From Typhlomys cinereus (lineage: Eukaryota > Chordata > Mammalia > Rodentia > Platacanthomyidae), in assembly GCA_023101885.1 (NCBI GenBank), contig JALPQD010000142.1, positions 1,216,125 through 1,280,124 of the forward strand: DNA of 64,000 nucleotides, given 5' to 3'. Made by a program: the position numbers and the translations under genes. Positions 49,271 to 60,179 of the stretch are shown here, in pieces. The notes under the pieces were generated by a model. It saw only the letters and a program-made list of their open reading frames with translations. It ran no database searches and was not told where the DNA came from. The number at the start of each line of letters is the position of its first letter. Position 1 is the stretch's first letter.

Positions 49271-49694
49271 CTCCTATAGTTAATTGTAAAATATGTTCCT
49301 TGCTAAAATCAAAAGGAGATCATTCTGCCTCTGTATTTTAAAAAAGCAGTTAAAATGTGGGCTCAGCCCCATAGCTATCCGGTGAAGCATTATAGATTAG
49401 AAAAGTTTGGAAATACTGAGAGAATGTTTCTGTTAAGTGCCTTTGCCCTGAAGCAATGGGTTAGGTTCTTGAAAAAATGTCCACCCTGAAGGTGATTTTT
49501 GCTGACTAGAAAATTATATGTCTGTTGTAGGTGTAACATTCTTTACCCCAAAATTTTCTGTATAAAAGTTGTCATGAAAGTTTCAATAAACGGGTTCAGG
49601 ATACACTCGGACGAGAGGGAGCTGTGTGTGTTCTGTTCTCCGCCCGGTCCTGGGGAGCCCTGGTCTCGAGGCCGCGACTCTGGTCTGCGGCAAC
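49271..49694 (+). mobile_element. Retroviral LTR (U3-R-U5)
   Basis: TATAAAA at 49561-49567, AATAAA at 49585-49590 and a GC-rich R-U5 ending caac directly before a primer-binding site. The spacing fits an LTR promoter and polyadenylation unit. The 5' limit of U3 is uncertain because no clear TG start with a matching inverted end or target duplication was found. Confidence 0.8.
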
Positions 49695-49712
49695 TGGCGC
49701 CCGAACAGGGAC
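49695..49712 (+). promoter_or_regulatory. Primer-binding site, tRNA-Lys type
   Basis: tggcgcccgaacagggac is the perfect complement of the 3' end of tRNA-Lys3 as used by betaretrovirus-like (ERVK) and lentiviral elements. It lies directly after U5. Confidence 0.93.
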
Positions 49713-49866
49713 ACTGGACTGGGTTTTTCTTTCCTTTTTCTTTTTTCTTTTTTTTTCCTTTCTTTTCTCTTTCAGTTTTCAGGCAAGCATAACATCCCCG
49801 TCAGAGTGGAGAGACTCCTCGGACGCAAGTGGAGCCGAGTAAGACGGGGAAGAAAGGATTCCGCCC
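49713..49866 (+). other. Retroviral leader with pyrimidine tract and splice-like signals
   Basis: A 55-base pyrimidine run ends ctctttcag at about 49775, and ga|GTAAGA follows at 49839-49844, so a short exon-like segment lies between a 3' splice-like and a 5' splice-like site. No gag start or frame follows. Confidence 0.55.
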
Positions 49867-49955
49867 CTCGGACGAGAGGGAGCTGCGTGTGTTCTGTTCT
49901 CCACCCGGTCCTGGGGAGCCCTGGTCTCGAGGCCGCGACTCTGGTCTGTGGCAAC
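49867..49955 (+). repeat. Second R-U5 copy without U3
   Basis: 89 bases matching 49606-49694 with three differences, ending in the same caac but followed by tctggg rather than a primer site. It joins the leader directly. Confidence 0.93.
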
Positions 49956-50129
49956 TCTGGGAGCTAAAGATCTAAGTGGAAGCTTGGAAGAATATTCCAA
50001 AGATTATGAAAAGGAACACTCGTAGATTCACTACCACAGGAAAGAAGAAAATTATGTATGATGCATGGAGAACTGGCCTTCCTGTGCTGGGTAACAGTTA
50101 GAAGCTACTGCTGCATAGTGACCTGTATC

Positions 50130-50505
50130 ACTTACTCTTCTCTGTTGCCATGAGACAAGACTCAAACTCAAGCAACTTAAGAGAGGAAAGGAGATTTATT
50201 CACCTTACACTTCAGAGGAGAGATACAATCTATTATGGCAGGAAAGGCATAGCTGGCTGGCCAAAGCTGGAGGAAACTTAAGTCACATCCATCATGGGGC
50301 TGAGCGAGCAAAATTGCAAACTGCCAACTATAAGAGCCAATTTTTCACAGAAGGGCAGGGCCAACCAGCTTCAAGGCACATCCCTTGTGACATGTCTTCC
50401 TCCATCAAGGCTGCACCTCCCAAAAGTGCCATGAGCTTCCCAAAGAACAGCTGAGGATTCAAACACATAAGCCTGTGGGGGCGACTCACATTCAAACCAT
50501 GACAT
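50130..50505 (-). mobile_element. LTR-like repeat, reverse of the AATAAACC family
   Basis: The plus strand has gttgccatgagacaagactc ... ggagatttattcacctta ... aaggctgcacctcccaaaag ... ttcaaacacataagcctgtg ... ttcaaaccatgac, the order of a widespread rodent repeat whose other strand ends in aataaacc. Confidence 0.5.
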
Positions 50506-51094
50506 GACCTGCCTGGGGAAGAACGTTGAACTCCCTGACAGTTCTCATCTCTGACAATGAAGTCACAGATCCGGTAATTTCTGGTTATTTTCACTGGATA
50601 TAGTATCAGTGGCATCCATGAGAATACTTCCAATTCAACCATGAACTGTGCTACTCATGTTGGAAGGGACCTAATTTGCCAGTACAACGCACACTGCCTG
50701 TTCTAGTAGTGCTCCATGTTGCCTGATATTACTGACTCTAAAACACAGAGAGATTTCATGGCCCTGGAGTAAGCCGCTGTGAAATTTCAGATTATTCTCT
50801 GAATGAAAAATAATGTGTCTAGCTACTCTGTTGACTGCCAGCTGGTGTGGGTTGGTAAGCAGGATTGATGCGTTTGGCCTGGTCACTGCAAGTACTTTAA
50901 AACAGGCTACTGGCAGATGTACTGTACTTTTTTATATGAATTAGCTCACAAGGAAAGTTTGCCTTAAAGATGAGATAAATATTACTATTTAGGAAGGAGC
51001 AACAATAATAGAAATTATTCTATTTTACAAAATAGAATTTATTATCTATGAGAATGTAGCTTGCTTGGGCTACAGAGAGAGGTCAGAGTCAGTC

Positions 51095-51395
51095 TGGGTG
51101 TCCAAGTTTCATTTCTGTTGCTGTGATTAAATATTCTAGCAAAAGCAGCTTAACAGAGAAAGGGTTTATTTTGATTCACAGTTCCATAGTCCGTCTTGGT
51201 GGGGAAAGCAAGGCAGCAGGCAAGGAAGTCACAGGGCAGGAGCAGGAAAATGTTGGCTCACATTGTGTCCACTCAGGAAGCAGAGAGAAAAGTCCCACAA
51301 CCTTCCTAAACAGCGCCAATAGCTTGGGACCAAGTGTTCAAACATATGAGGCTGTGGAGGACATTTCACATTCAAACCACTACAGTGGGCAACTT
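51095..51395 (-). mobile_element. LTR-like repeat, second reverse copy
   Basis: ttctgttgctgtgattaaat ... gaaagggtttattttgattc ... ccttcctaaacagcgcc ... gtgttcaaacatatgaggct ... cattcaaaccactacag parallels 50130-50505. Confidence 0.55.
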
Positions 51396-51429
51396 AGTGA
51401 ATGATACCATAGTTTCAAAATAAAGAAAC

Positions 51430-51512
51430 ACAAAAAAATGGCTGATAATTTAACTCAGTATCTAGCACTTGCTAACTCACACAAGGCCCTGAATTCTATC
51501 CACAGTATGGAA
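51430..51512 (+). mobile_element. ID-type SINE
   Basis: taactcagtatctagcacttg ... cacaaggccctgaattctatc follows the ID consensus order (A box, then the caaggccctgggttc-type B box). Confidence 0.7.
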
Positions 51513-51859
51513 GAAAAATAGGTAAAGCAGCCTTCATTGAGAAATCTTCAACTCAACCTGGAGTTAAAAATATGTTTTTTGAATATGGAAAGGATGATTT
51601 TAACTTTGGTAAACAATATTATTAAATTCTAGAAAAAACAAAATCTTAACATACATATCAAAATAATAGCAGCTTGTTTTCCAGAGAAATAAGGCTTGCC
51701 TTCCATTTCTCCACATTAAGATTACCGACCAGCTGATATTAGAGCAAGACCAAGGAATGTTGCAAGAAAACCCCTGAGGCCTTTATTCCAGTCAGGATGA
51801 TGTTCATTTATAAAGATGAGAAAGAGGAAGTTTCACGATGAGAAAAGGAGAGGATTAGG

Positions 51860-52470
51860 GGAGAGATGATTCAGTGAAGCTTGTCTTGCAACCTTGAGTC
51901 CCTGAATTTGATCACCAGAGCCCACTTAAAATGCTGGGTGGGGCTGAGGAAATGGCTCAATGGATGCAAATGTGAAGATCAGAATTTGGATCCTCAGACC
52001 CATGTAAAAGTTGCAAAGACTTGGCATTTGCCTATAATGCAACATTCAGGAGGCAAAGCTGTGGAACCTTCAGAGCAGGCTGACTTAGCAGCCTAACTGA
52101 TCCACGAGCTCTGGGCTCCATTAAGAGGCCTGCCTTAATAATAAAAGTAGGGAGTGATCTGGCTTTCACACTGTGTATGCATACAATATACATACACACA
52201 TGTATACTCCACATGTATACATATGGAAAGAAATGCTGGGTGTGATGGTAGGTGTTTTTAAATCTCCCGCAAGAAAGACAGACAGGTGGATCCCTGAGGT
52301 TTGCCAACAAGCCCGCCTAGAACATCTTGTCTCAATAGAGATGGACAGTGCCCTGAAGATAACACTCGAGGTTGTTCTCTGGCTTTCATATGTGTGCACA
52401 CACATGTGCACGTTTGTACACATACTCATGGCAACATGCACACATGCATAAAAATGAGAAAAAAAATCTA
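51860..52470 (+). mobile_element. Cluster of two or three old tRNA-derived SINEs
   Basis: Heads at about 51862 (gagagatgattcagtgaagc) and 51942 (ggggctgaggaaatggctca) each have a B-box-like segment. A third body starts at about 52230 (gctgggtgtgatggtaggtg) with CA/TG-rich tails near 52180-52200 and 52390-52450. They appear nested head to tail. Confidence 0.55.
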
Positions 52471-52479
52471 TTTAGATAA

Positions 52480-53084
52480 TTAATCTTCTCATAATCACAA
52501 ATGAGGCAACAGCATGATAAAAGTTTGCAAGCTTTTAGCTGGTTATATCTTATGTTTACCTCTTATGACTCAGTTACCTGGAATGTGGCCTTTTAAAAGC
52601 ACTTATCTTCCTAAACAGTAAGTAGCACTATTTCATATTGTATTCAAGTTAACTACCTTCTGATAAATTTCTGAAAATTGAGTTCATGTTGTTGGGTACT
52701 TTGGGCAGTGAAGGAAGGTTGAGGGTCATGTGCTTATGGGAGGAACTTGGCCTGGAGTGATGGTTGTTTGGCTCAATGACAACTGCTTATGAGTTGTTTA
52801 CTCCTCCAGGGAATGAAAAGATTGAAACGCCATCCTCATGGCAACTCTTGCATTTCCCCAGAGGCAGGCAAGAATTTATGAATGAATCATTGCTTCTTTC
52901 CTGCAGTCCTTGAAGAGAGCTAGAAATTCTAGCACAACTAATCTAAGCCATGGGACCCCATTTTCTTCCTTATCCAATGTTTATCTAGGCAAATAATCAC
53001 AGGACTAAGTTATCCGCTACTTTCAAAAATGATTTATATTTGTACCTGTAAATTTATGGATCATTTTAATTCATGAAAGATTTT
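52480..53084. other. Intronic sequence, nothing recognised
   Basis: No exon or repeat is named. Confidence 0.4.
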
Positions 53085-53383
53085 TTAAAAATTTTTTTAT
53101 TATTTATTCAATTGTGCGTGTGTGCGTATGTATGTGTGTGCGCGTGTGTGTGCATGTCTGTGTGTGTGTAGAACCACGGACGAATTTGGGAACCACCATG
53201 GACCGCCTCCACCTCCTTCTTGTTTACTCTGCCTGGGATTCACAGGCTCCGCCCTACCAGGACCAGAAGCGCAGGCCGCCCCCGCTTCCGCCTGGCATCT
53301 ATACGTAGGATCTGGGATCTGAACTCAGGACCTTCCGCCTGCAAGACAGAGGCTTAACCCCTGAGCCACCTCTCCAGCCCTCA
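53085..53383 (-). mobile_element. tRNA-derived SINE, best-preserved copy
   Basis: Minus strand: ggctggagaggtggctcagg, a B box at gagttcagatccc, a body with ggcggtccatggtggttccc, a (CA)n-rich tail and an A/T-rich end. The centre reads tgggattcac (plus strand) where the copies at 35776 and 39848 have poly(C). Flanks tcatgaaaga at 53071-53080 and 53380-53389 are a target-site duplication. Confidence 0.9.
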
Positions 53384-53794
53384 TGAAAGATTTTTGTATG
53401 TAATTCTCGGAGTTTAGGAGTGACTTCATATTTGATTTTTCAAAGACTGAGAATTTCATAGCCCATGGATACACCATTCTGCAAAGGAAAATAAATTACT
53501 ACCAAACCAGGGGGGGGAACCCCCAAAATGTCAAACTGAAACAAAACAAAACAAAACTAAAAATCCCCTAACACTATACTTTTAACTAGAAGGATCAATA
53601 CGGTAAAATTTGCATTTTAAAAACAAATCTTTGGCCAGGATATGAAAGGTTGAGAGAGCTGGAGAAGGATGGGGTGTGTGAAAGAATGGGACCTGCAGAC
53701 AAACAGAGACCAGTGGGCACTAACGAACCCCATTCATGGAAGGATACAGTGAAAAGCTGTAATAAAAGGTTTTCATGAGTAGAGTCAGATGCCG

Positions 53795-53905
53795 CCATAT
53801 CTGTCAGACATTTTTATGTGAATTCTGGGGATCTGAACTCAGAACCTTTTGCTTTTGGGGCAAAGGCTATAACCTCTGAACCATCTGCCTAGCCAGATGA
53901 TTGCT
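53795..53905 (-). mobile_element. Old tRNA-derived SINE fragment
   Basis: ggggatctgaactcagaacct ... ggcaaaggctataacctctgaaccatctgcct is the antisense head of the same SINE family, more diverged. Confidence 0.65.
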
Positions 53906-54329
53906 TTTCCTCTCTCTATCCATCCATAAACTATTCCCTGAGGCCAGAGGCAAAGCCTCTTTACATAGTTTCTGGCTTCTGTCTAACAAAAGGACCGACA
54001 CATGGTAGACACTCAATAGATGCTGTTTTGACAAAATTAATGAACTTTGTCTATACCAGCATCTGTGTAAATTCTTCAGAATATGGAAAAATGAAATATT
54101 ATAGTAAGATAGTCAGGGCAGGTGTTTCTCATTCTGGAAATGATCAGGGAAGTGAATCTACTTAAATGAGGAGCATTAAAGATTTCTCATGGCGATTTGA
54201 GACGAAGTTCCTCTCGCCATTTCCCTGAATCTCAAACTGTCTTTTGACTTCAGAGTCTATTGACTCTCATCTGGTGCCTCTCCCTATGCTTCTGAATTGC
54301 TAACCTTGCTTTCAATTAGCTTTTACTTT

Positions 54330-54780
54330 GAGTCAGCCATGATGCCAACACTGCTTAGTGCTGCCCGGGAACTGTTTCCCTCCTCGTTGTTGCTGGCTGT
54401 GGAAGTCATGTGGAAGCTAACAGTGAGCCTGGGCGAGCTTGGTGCCCCTGCGAAGCAGCTCACAGAAACCCTTCCGCGCAGCCCACCAGAGAACGTTTGC
54501 CTTCGCAGTGCAGACCTGCTCCCGGAAGCCCGAGAAGGCTCCTCTTGGGGGAAATGTGAGGCTGTGAGGGAGGGAAATCTTGGTTCGCCTGAATGTTTTC
54601 GCTGCCTGAACTGGATCATCGCCCTTCTGGGATGTCACTTTAGCACTGAGAGCTTCTTCAAGTGTATCAGGCTCAGCTGGCAATTTAGGCGAATCAGGCA
54701 GGTGGGAGAAGAGACCATCAAGCTGAAATTCAGTGCTGGAGAAATGGACGGCAGGGGCATTGTGGACGCTTTATGTGGTT
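54330..54780. other. GC-richer non-repeat island, open on both strands
   Basis: The plus strand is open for 191 codons (54297-54872), and the minus strand for about 117 codons from 54755 to 54417, reading LPAEPDTLEEALSAK in the middle. It is richer in C, G and CpG than its flanks, and I see no repeat. I recognise no domain on either strand. It may be an exon, a pseudogene or a regulatory element; the two frames cannot both be genes. Confidence 0.3.
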
Positions 54781-54872
54781 ACTATGAGCTCAGTGTTAAG
54801 ATAGATGTGTGTATTGCATATAACTTATATATAAAGATATATGTTCATTTTCCTTTCTTGGCTTTCCTTTAA

Positions 54873-56349
54873 AATTTACATCCTGTCATAATTTTTTTTA
54901 TTAAGCTAATTTGTGAATATTGTCTATGACATTTCTATTGATATCCTTCTAAATATGATTGATCCTTAGAATCCTCTAGGTCTCTGTTTTCTTTAAGAGC
55001 ACTTCAGCTGTGGGCCTTTCTTTTGCTTGGGAGAGGGAGGGGAGACTTTGGGTGCAAACTTTCAAAAGAAATCATAAGCACAAGACTACAGCTAGTTTTG
55101 AAATCACTTCATGGAAGTGAGCAGGGGATCACAGTGGTACCCCACAGAGAAGTTGAACCAAGTGCAGGGAGCCAGACAGGAGTCCCTCAGGACAGAATAT
55201 CAAGGCTGGGGCCTGAAAGATGAAGACGTGGTGTTTCAGTAGCAGGAATCATGGCATGATGACATAGGTTGAGTGACAGCATAGAGAAGGCAAAAGCCTT
55301 GAGGTTACAAGGAAACTACAATGCTTGACCATCAGAATGGTCACTGTGGCTGGACCAGTAAGCAAAAGGCAAAGAGGGAAAGGAGGAGGAGGGTGGAAAG
55401 TCAGTGGAGGTCAGGTAATGCAGGGTATCTCTGGTTGTGTGAGAAATTCTGGACTTGATCCCTAGAACAATGAGAAATCACTCACACACTCAGAGCAAAG
55501 GAGTGCCACACCTATACACATGTGCACTCAGAGCAAAGGAGCACCACAAGTATACATAAGTACACTTGAGTGAGTGTGGAGTTAGAAGAGAATGAGGAAC
55601 CAGCCAAGGTGATTTTCCAGAGGATCTAAGGTGAGGTTCTGTGCAAAATATGAAGGGGGTGATATCGAACTTCATCTCCTGCTGTGATTTAGAAGAGACA
55701 TCGCTAGAACTTGGTCCAAGCTGTTGATCATGGAAGTAAAGATTCTAAAAGTTCATCAGAAGTACAAAGGCAGAAGTTGCTGAACAACTAGCTGCCTTTT
55801 GTAGATACCAGAGATACCTGAGGTGTCTCATGAGTTTCTGGCACTAATAACTGGCTAGGTGAAGACTTAGAGTGATGTGGGATTGGGGGTAGGATGGGAA
55901 ATTAGGTCTAGCATAGGGTTTTTTTTTTTTTTGTACTGGCTTAATGAGTAGATGTGGTGTAGGCTTGGGAGAACTCCAGAGTGGATAATCTGAATTGGAG
56001 ATATTACAATCACAGAAGGAACAGACAATGTCAGGGGACAAAGAACCCCAACATGGAATTTTAGGGAGAGTAGGAAGAACCAACAGAAGAAACAGGGTTT
56101 TGGAGTAGTGGGATTGGCAGAATGGAGTTTACTGTATTTCTGAAATCAGGGAAAGACAGTGTTTTGAGAAGGAGAAGGAAATATTAATCGAGAAGTGGTC
56201 TATGCAACATTCTGTGACTTCAGAAAAGTGGAAGCTACTGTTGGTGACATCAGCAAAGGTGTTACTAAGAAGAACCTAAGCCACATTGAAACTGGTCAAT
56301 AATAATATTAAGTACATGCTAAAGATTAAGGTTATTCTAGTGATAATAA
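54873..56349. other. Intronic sequence with one short tandem duplication
   Basis: Two 38-base units at 55487-55524 and 55525-55562 both start cactcagagcaaaggag. Otherwise no gene or repeat is named. Confidence 0.5.
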
Positions 56350-56465
56350 AAGCCATCCTAGGTAGATGCTATTATCATGCTGTTTCACAGAAGAGGAAAG
56401 GGAGGCAGAGTTTAAGTGACTTGCCTAATTCATATGGCAGGGACAGAACCCAGGTCCAGGGAGAC
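56350..56465 (+). mobile_element. MIR SINE fragment
   Basis: tgctattatcatgctgtttcacagaagaggaaaggga ... agtgacttgcctaattcata ... ggacagaacccaggtc follows the MIR core order closely. Confidence 0.8.
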
Positions 56466-57284
56466 TATGATGGAAGCATTCTTTCAGGTAAACATACAGC
56501 TGTACAGATGTGCAGTGCAGTCAGCTTATTGGAGCAGTTTGGCTGTGAGTGAGGAGATGGGCATAGTTGGGGGTTCAAGTGACTGATCCTACAAGAAGAA
56601 TCTTGGTAAGGTAGAGGCAAAGATTAGAGAGAATCTGAGTAGTGGCTGGTCCAGGAATTAGTCTGAAGTTAGAGAAGAATGAGGCGATGGAGAATGGAGA
56701 GGTTCCAGAGGGAAGACAGAGGATGAGTTGGGGGGCTTTTGAAAGCCATAGCACTTTTATCTCCTGGGAAAGAGAGTGTGGGTGCAGTAAAGGTGCTTCC
56801 TGAAGGAGTTCATTGAATCCCCTGATTAAAGCCCTTCATTACTCTGTAAACTCAAAGGTTTGCCCATCTGCTGAGCGGCATGGGGACAGGGAAGTGGAGG
56901 TGGAGGGAGTGGACTGGGATATCCACATGCAGCACCAACTCAGGGATGCTAGGACCAAGGGGGAAGAAGCACAGCATTGATGTGGCTGGAGGGAAGCTGA
57001 GGAGGAGTGGATGGGCCACAACCACATGTGAAGTAGGGTGGAGATGACTGCCCAGAGGATTTCTAGTTTTTCAGGAGTTCCCAGAGAGACTAAGAACCAG
57101 CCTTTGTGGGCAGGAGCTGATGGAGCTCCAATAAGGACTGAGAATTGAGGTGCATTGCATACCCACATCTTTTCTGTCCAGATGTGCTTCTAAGCCTACT
57201 TGACCTATGCCCGGCTAACTGTTCTGAAGGCATCATACTCTCAATTGTCAAGCCTTCGACTGTACAGAGAGAATTCTTAGAAGT
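56466..57284. other. Intronic sequence, nothing recognised
   Basis: Purine-rich on the plus strand. The ORFs (up to 109 codons, minus strand) show no domain. Confidence 0.4.
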
Positions 57285-57705
57285 TGTCATAGTTAGACAC
57301 AGATGTCAACTTGATGGTTGAAGTTTTGAGCTCTGGGAACATTTGTAGAGAATTTGTAGTTGAGTTAAGCCCGGAGTGAACATGGAGGAGATTGTTTAGT
57401 GGGTGGGGAAAGCCTAGCCCATGGTGGCTGGGATAGTCCCTGGGTAGATGAATAAAATGGAGGGAATTGTTTGAGAAAGGAGGCATCCTTGTGTATACTT
57501 GGTCAGACGTATTGGTCTGGCAAGTAAGGATTGTCCCTCTTTTATGTGGATATGGCGTGGCCCTTTGGTGATGGCACATGTTCTCCTGCCAAGCTGGACT
57601 GAGAACTGTAACCAGACCATAGTAAGAGAATAAACCCCTTGTTCCCTTAAGCTGTTTGATGGTGATTTTATCAGAAACCATGCAGGCTGACTGCAACAGA
57701 GGTCC
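57285..57705 (+). mobile_element. LTR-like repeat with AATAAACC end
   Basis: Starts ttagacacagatgtcaacttg and ends gagaataaaccccttgttccc ... tgatggtgattttatcag. Of the copies here it is the longest. The AATAAA near the 3' end suggests LTR origin. The family name is uncertain. Confidence 0.5.
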
Positions 57706-58059
57706 AGAAAGCAATGTGCTTTCAACAAAGCGTGTGTGAAAAATGAGCAGGCTGGAATAATGGGAAAGCAATGGCATTCTCAATTCTCAGGAGGGGAGAG
57801 CTGAGTTCTAGAAATAACTTAATACATGAGCCACAGGGACATTTTTGAAAATGCTTTCCATGATCTTAATAGGCTTCTAAGAGACACTAGCTCCACATTG
57901 AGGAAGAAAAGCAAAGGATGGAAATGAAATGAGGTTGGTGGGAAAGAGAAAGACACTCCAGACATTGGATTCTTTTGCTGCCTAAAGTGAATAAAAGATA
58001 CATCTATTTTCTCAATGCTCCTATGTGTTCATTAATATCTGCAACTCTGCAAGGCAGGT

Positions 58060-58185
58060 GTTTGTTCCTGTGTTATTGGCGGCCTCCTAACTGTGGGTAT
58101 CAAGCTGCCTCAAGCTCCTACTGCACGATTTCCCCGCCATTATGGACTGTAACCTAAAACTGTGAGCCCCAACATGCCTTCTCCT
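58060..58185 (+). mobile_element. Fragment of the same LTR-like repeat
   Basis: ttatggactgtaacctaaaactgtgagccc ... ctccttaaggtatatg corresponds to the 3' part of the repeat, without a clear AATAAA. Confidence 0.45.
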
Positions 58186-58618
58186 CCTTAAGGTATATGT
58201 GTTATGTGTTTTCTCATGCCTACATGAGAAAAGTAGCTCACACGGCCTGCTTCCATCTGGAGGTTTGGGAAGAGAAATGGGTGAAGCAAGTGTCTGCTGG
58301 TTTATTGATCAGGGTGATGATGTGAATGGTTATTTCCACTTCTTTGGTTTATTCCATTTCTCACTGGTCAAGGCTGTGATGCTCACATGTCCAAATGCTC
58401 ATGTCTGTATGGCATGTACAAGCATGTGAGGTTTTCAGAAGCCTCTGAAAGGCTTCTCTATCACAGTTTCTTGCTGTGGGAAACAGGGTTGACATTCCTG
58501 ACCTCTTCACATCCCCTGGGTCCTGACTATGACAGCCCACCTTCAGTTATTTGCTGCTGAGAAGCCCTTGCCTAAATACTGGACTTACATAGTCTTTTCT
58601 TTTTCTATTTTCATGTGC

Positions 58619-58668
58619 ATGGTGTGTGTGTGTATGTGTGTTGTGTGCATGTGTGTGTGTGTGTATAT
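58619..58668. repeat. (TG)n microsatellite, imperfect
   Basis: TG runs broken by single A or C. Confidence 0.9.
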
Positions 58669-58904
58669 ACATGTGGAAGTCTGAGGTTATCCTTACCTGT
58701 TTCTCCACACTATACTTCATAACAAAGTCTCTCACTCAAACCCAGAACATGCTCTGTAAATCCCCCGTCTTCATGTCCCAAGGCTGCTCTTATTTCAGGA
58801 CACTAACCATGCCCACGGGACACTTAACAGAGGTCCTAGAAATCTAAAATGTGCTCCTTTTTCTTATGTTGCCATCTCCCCATCCTAAAGGCTGGGCTTT
58901 TCTT

Positions 58905-59290
58905 TTTGGAGTTCAATACACAAATGTGATGAGTCTACATCAATTGCACCCTTATTACTCAATCCCATGTCCTCCTCCTCCCACTTTCCTCCCCTCTGAC
59001 CAGTCTCCCCCCTGCTTTCCCACCCTCCTGTGTGAGTGACCTATGGATCCTCATTCGGGTTGCTCGTCCTGGTCTGCACGTGAACACTTGCTGGAGCACG
59101 GATGAAACATCAGTAGTATACCACTCAGGGAAGTACTGCCTTACTGTCAAATCCCATCCTGCATTAACCCTCCGTCGTTTCTCAGGGAAGTATGGTGCCT
59201 CTTGTCCTCACCTTTCCACAGTGAATTACTGACAGATAAAGCCTTACGCTTACTGCTCCAAGGCTGGATATCTTAATGGGCCGTCAAGAC
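58905..59290 (-). mobile_element. Possible old LINE-1 3'UTR, antisense
   Basis: A pyrimidine-rich block (cctcctcctcccactttcctcccctctgacc) followed by gtgacctatggatcctc and tgaaacatcagtagtatac resembles the layout of the other antisense 3'UTRs. Weak. Confidence 0.3.
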
Positions 59291-59984
59291 ACATCAATGT
59301 CAAACTGGATCCCCAGGACGTTCGTCGTTTTTTGAACAGGTACAACGGGCTTCCCCACAGCTACCTCCCCCTTGTACTTTCCATATCATTCCAAACTCTT
59401 TTTCTTGATCAGGTGCAAGACCTATAAAAGGATAACAAGATGTTTCCTAAATCAGACTCCTGCCTTAGCCCTAATATTTACCAGGGTTCTCTTGGAACCT
59501 CACATGTCTGCTGTTAGTGGCTGTGTAGAGGTATTTTCTTCCCTAAATGGTCCACAGAACTCACACTCAATGTTCAAAGAAGATGACAAAGGTGAAGGAT
59601 GGGCAGCTTGGGTAATGGGTAAAGACAGAGTTCCTTGGACACCCTGTATAAGCCCCAGGAGAATGCCCTCCCCGCCCTCCAGAATGTGAATACAGAGAAC
59701 CTGGCTCAGCTTGGGGCCAGCTCTACAATGCCATAAATTAGTACTGTGAAAGGTGGCAAAATCAACAGGGCAAGCAGTGATGGTTTATAAAAGGGTCAAG
59801 TTAAGCTAAGGAAAATGTCATCTTCTGGCCAGAGAATAAATACATCTTAGCCAGATTGAAAGCATCCAATTGAATGGGACTTCTGTGTCATCAAAAAATT
59901 AATTTTCTTGTTAATTTTTTTGCTGATTATAAGTTCCTCATCTTTTCATTCTTTCACTCATTTTACTCAGTTTTTACTCTTATT

Positions 59985-60170
59985 TTTTTAATTTTATCTT
60001 CCTAGTTTTGCAGGCATATTGAGTACTCATCCCTGCTTCCCTCCATCCCCTCTCCCACCCATCTCCCCATCCCCTTCCCTTCTTCAATCCATCCCACTCC
60101 CTCCTATCCTCCTGCCTGTCATCTACCTTCATGGACCCCAGGGCTCCCTCTTGTCTGTCTACTCTTTCTT
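59985..60170 (-). mobile_element. Old LINE-1 3' end, first of a tandem pair
   Basis: gttttgcaggcatattgagtactcatccctgcttccc and tcatggaccccagggctccctcttg match the start of the next element. It is cut off after about 180 bases. Confidence 0.7.
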
Positions 60171-60179
60171 TTAAAAACA

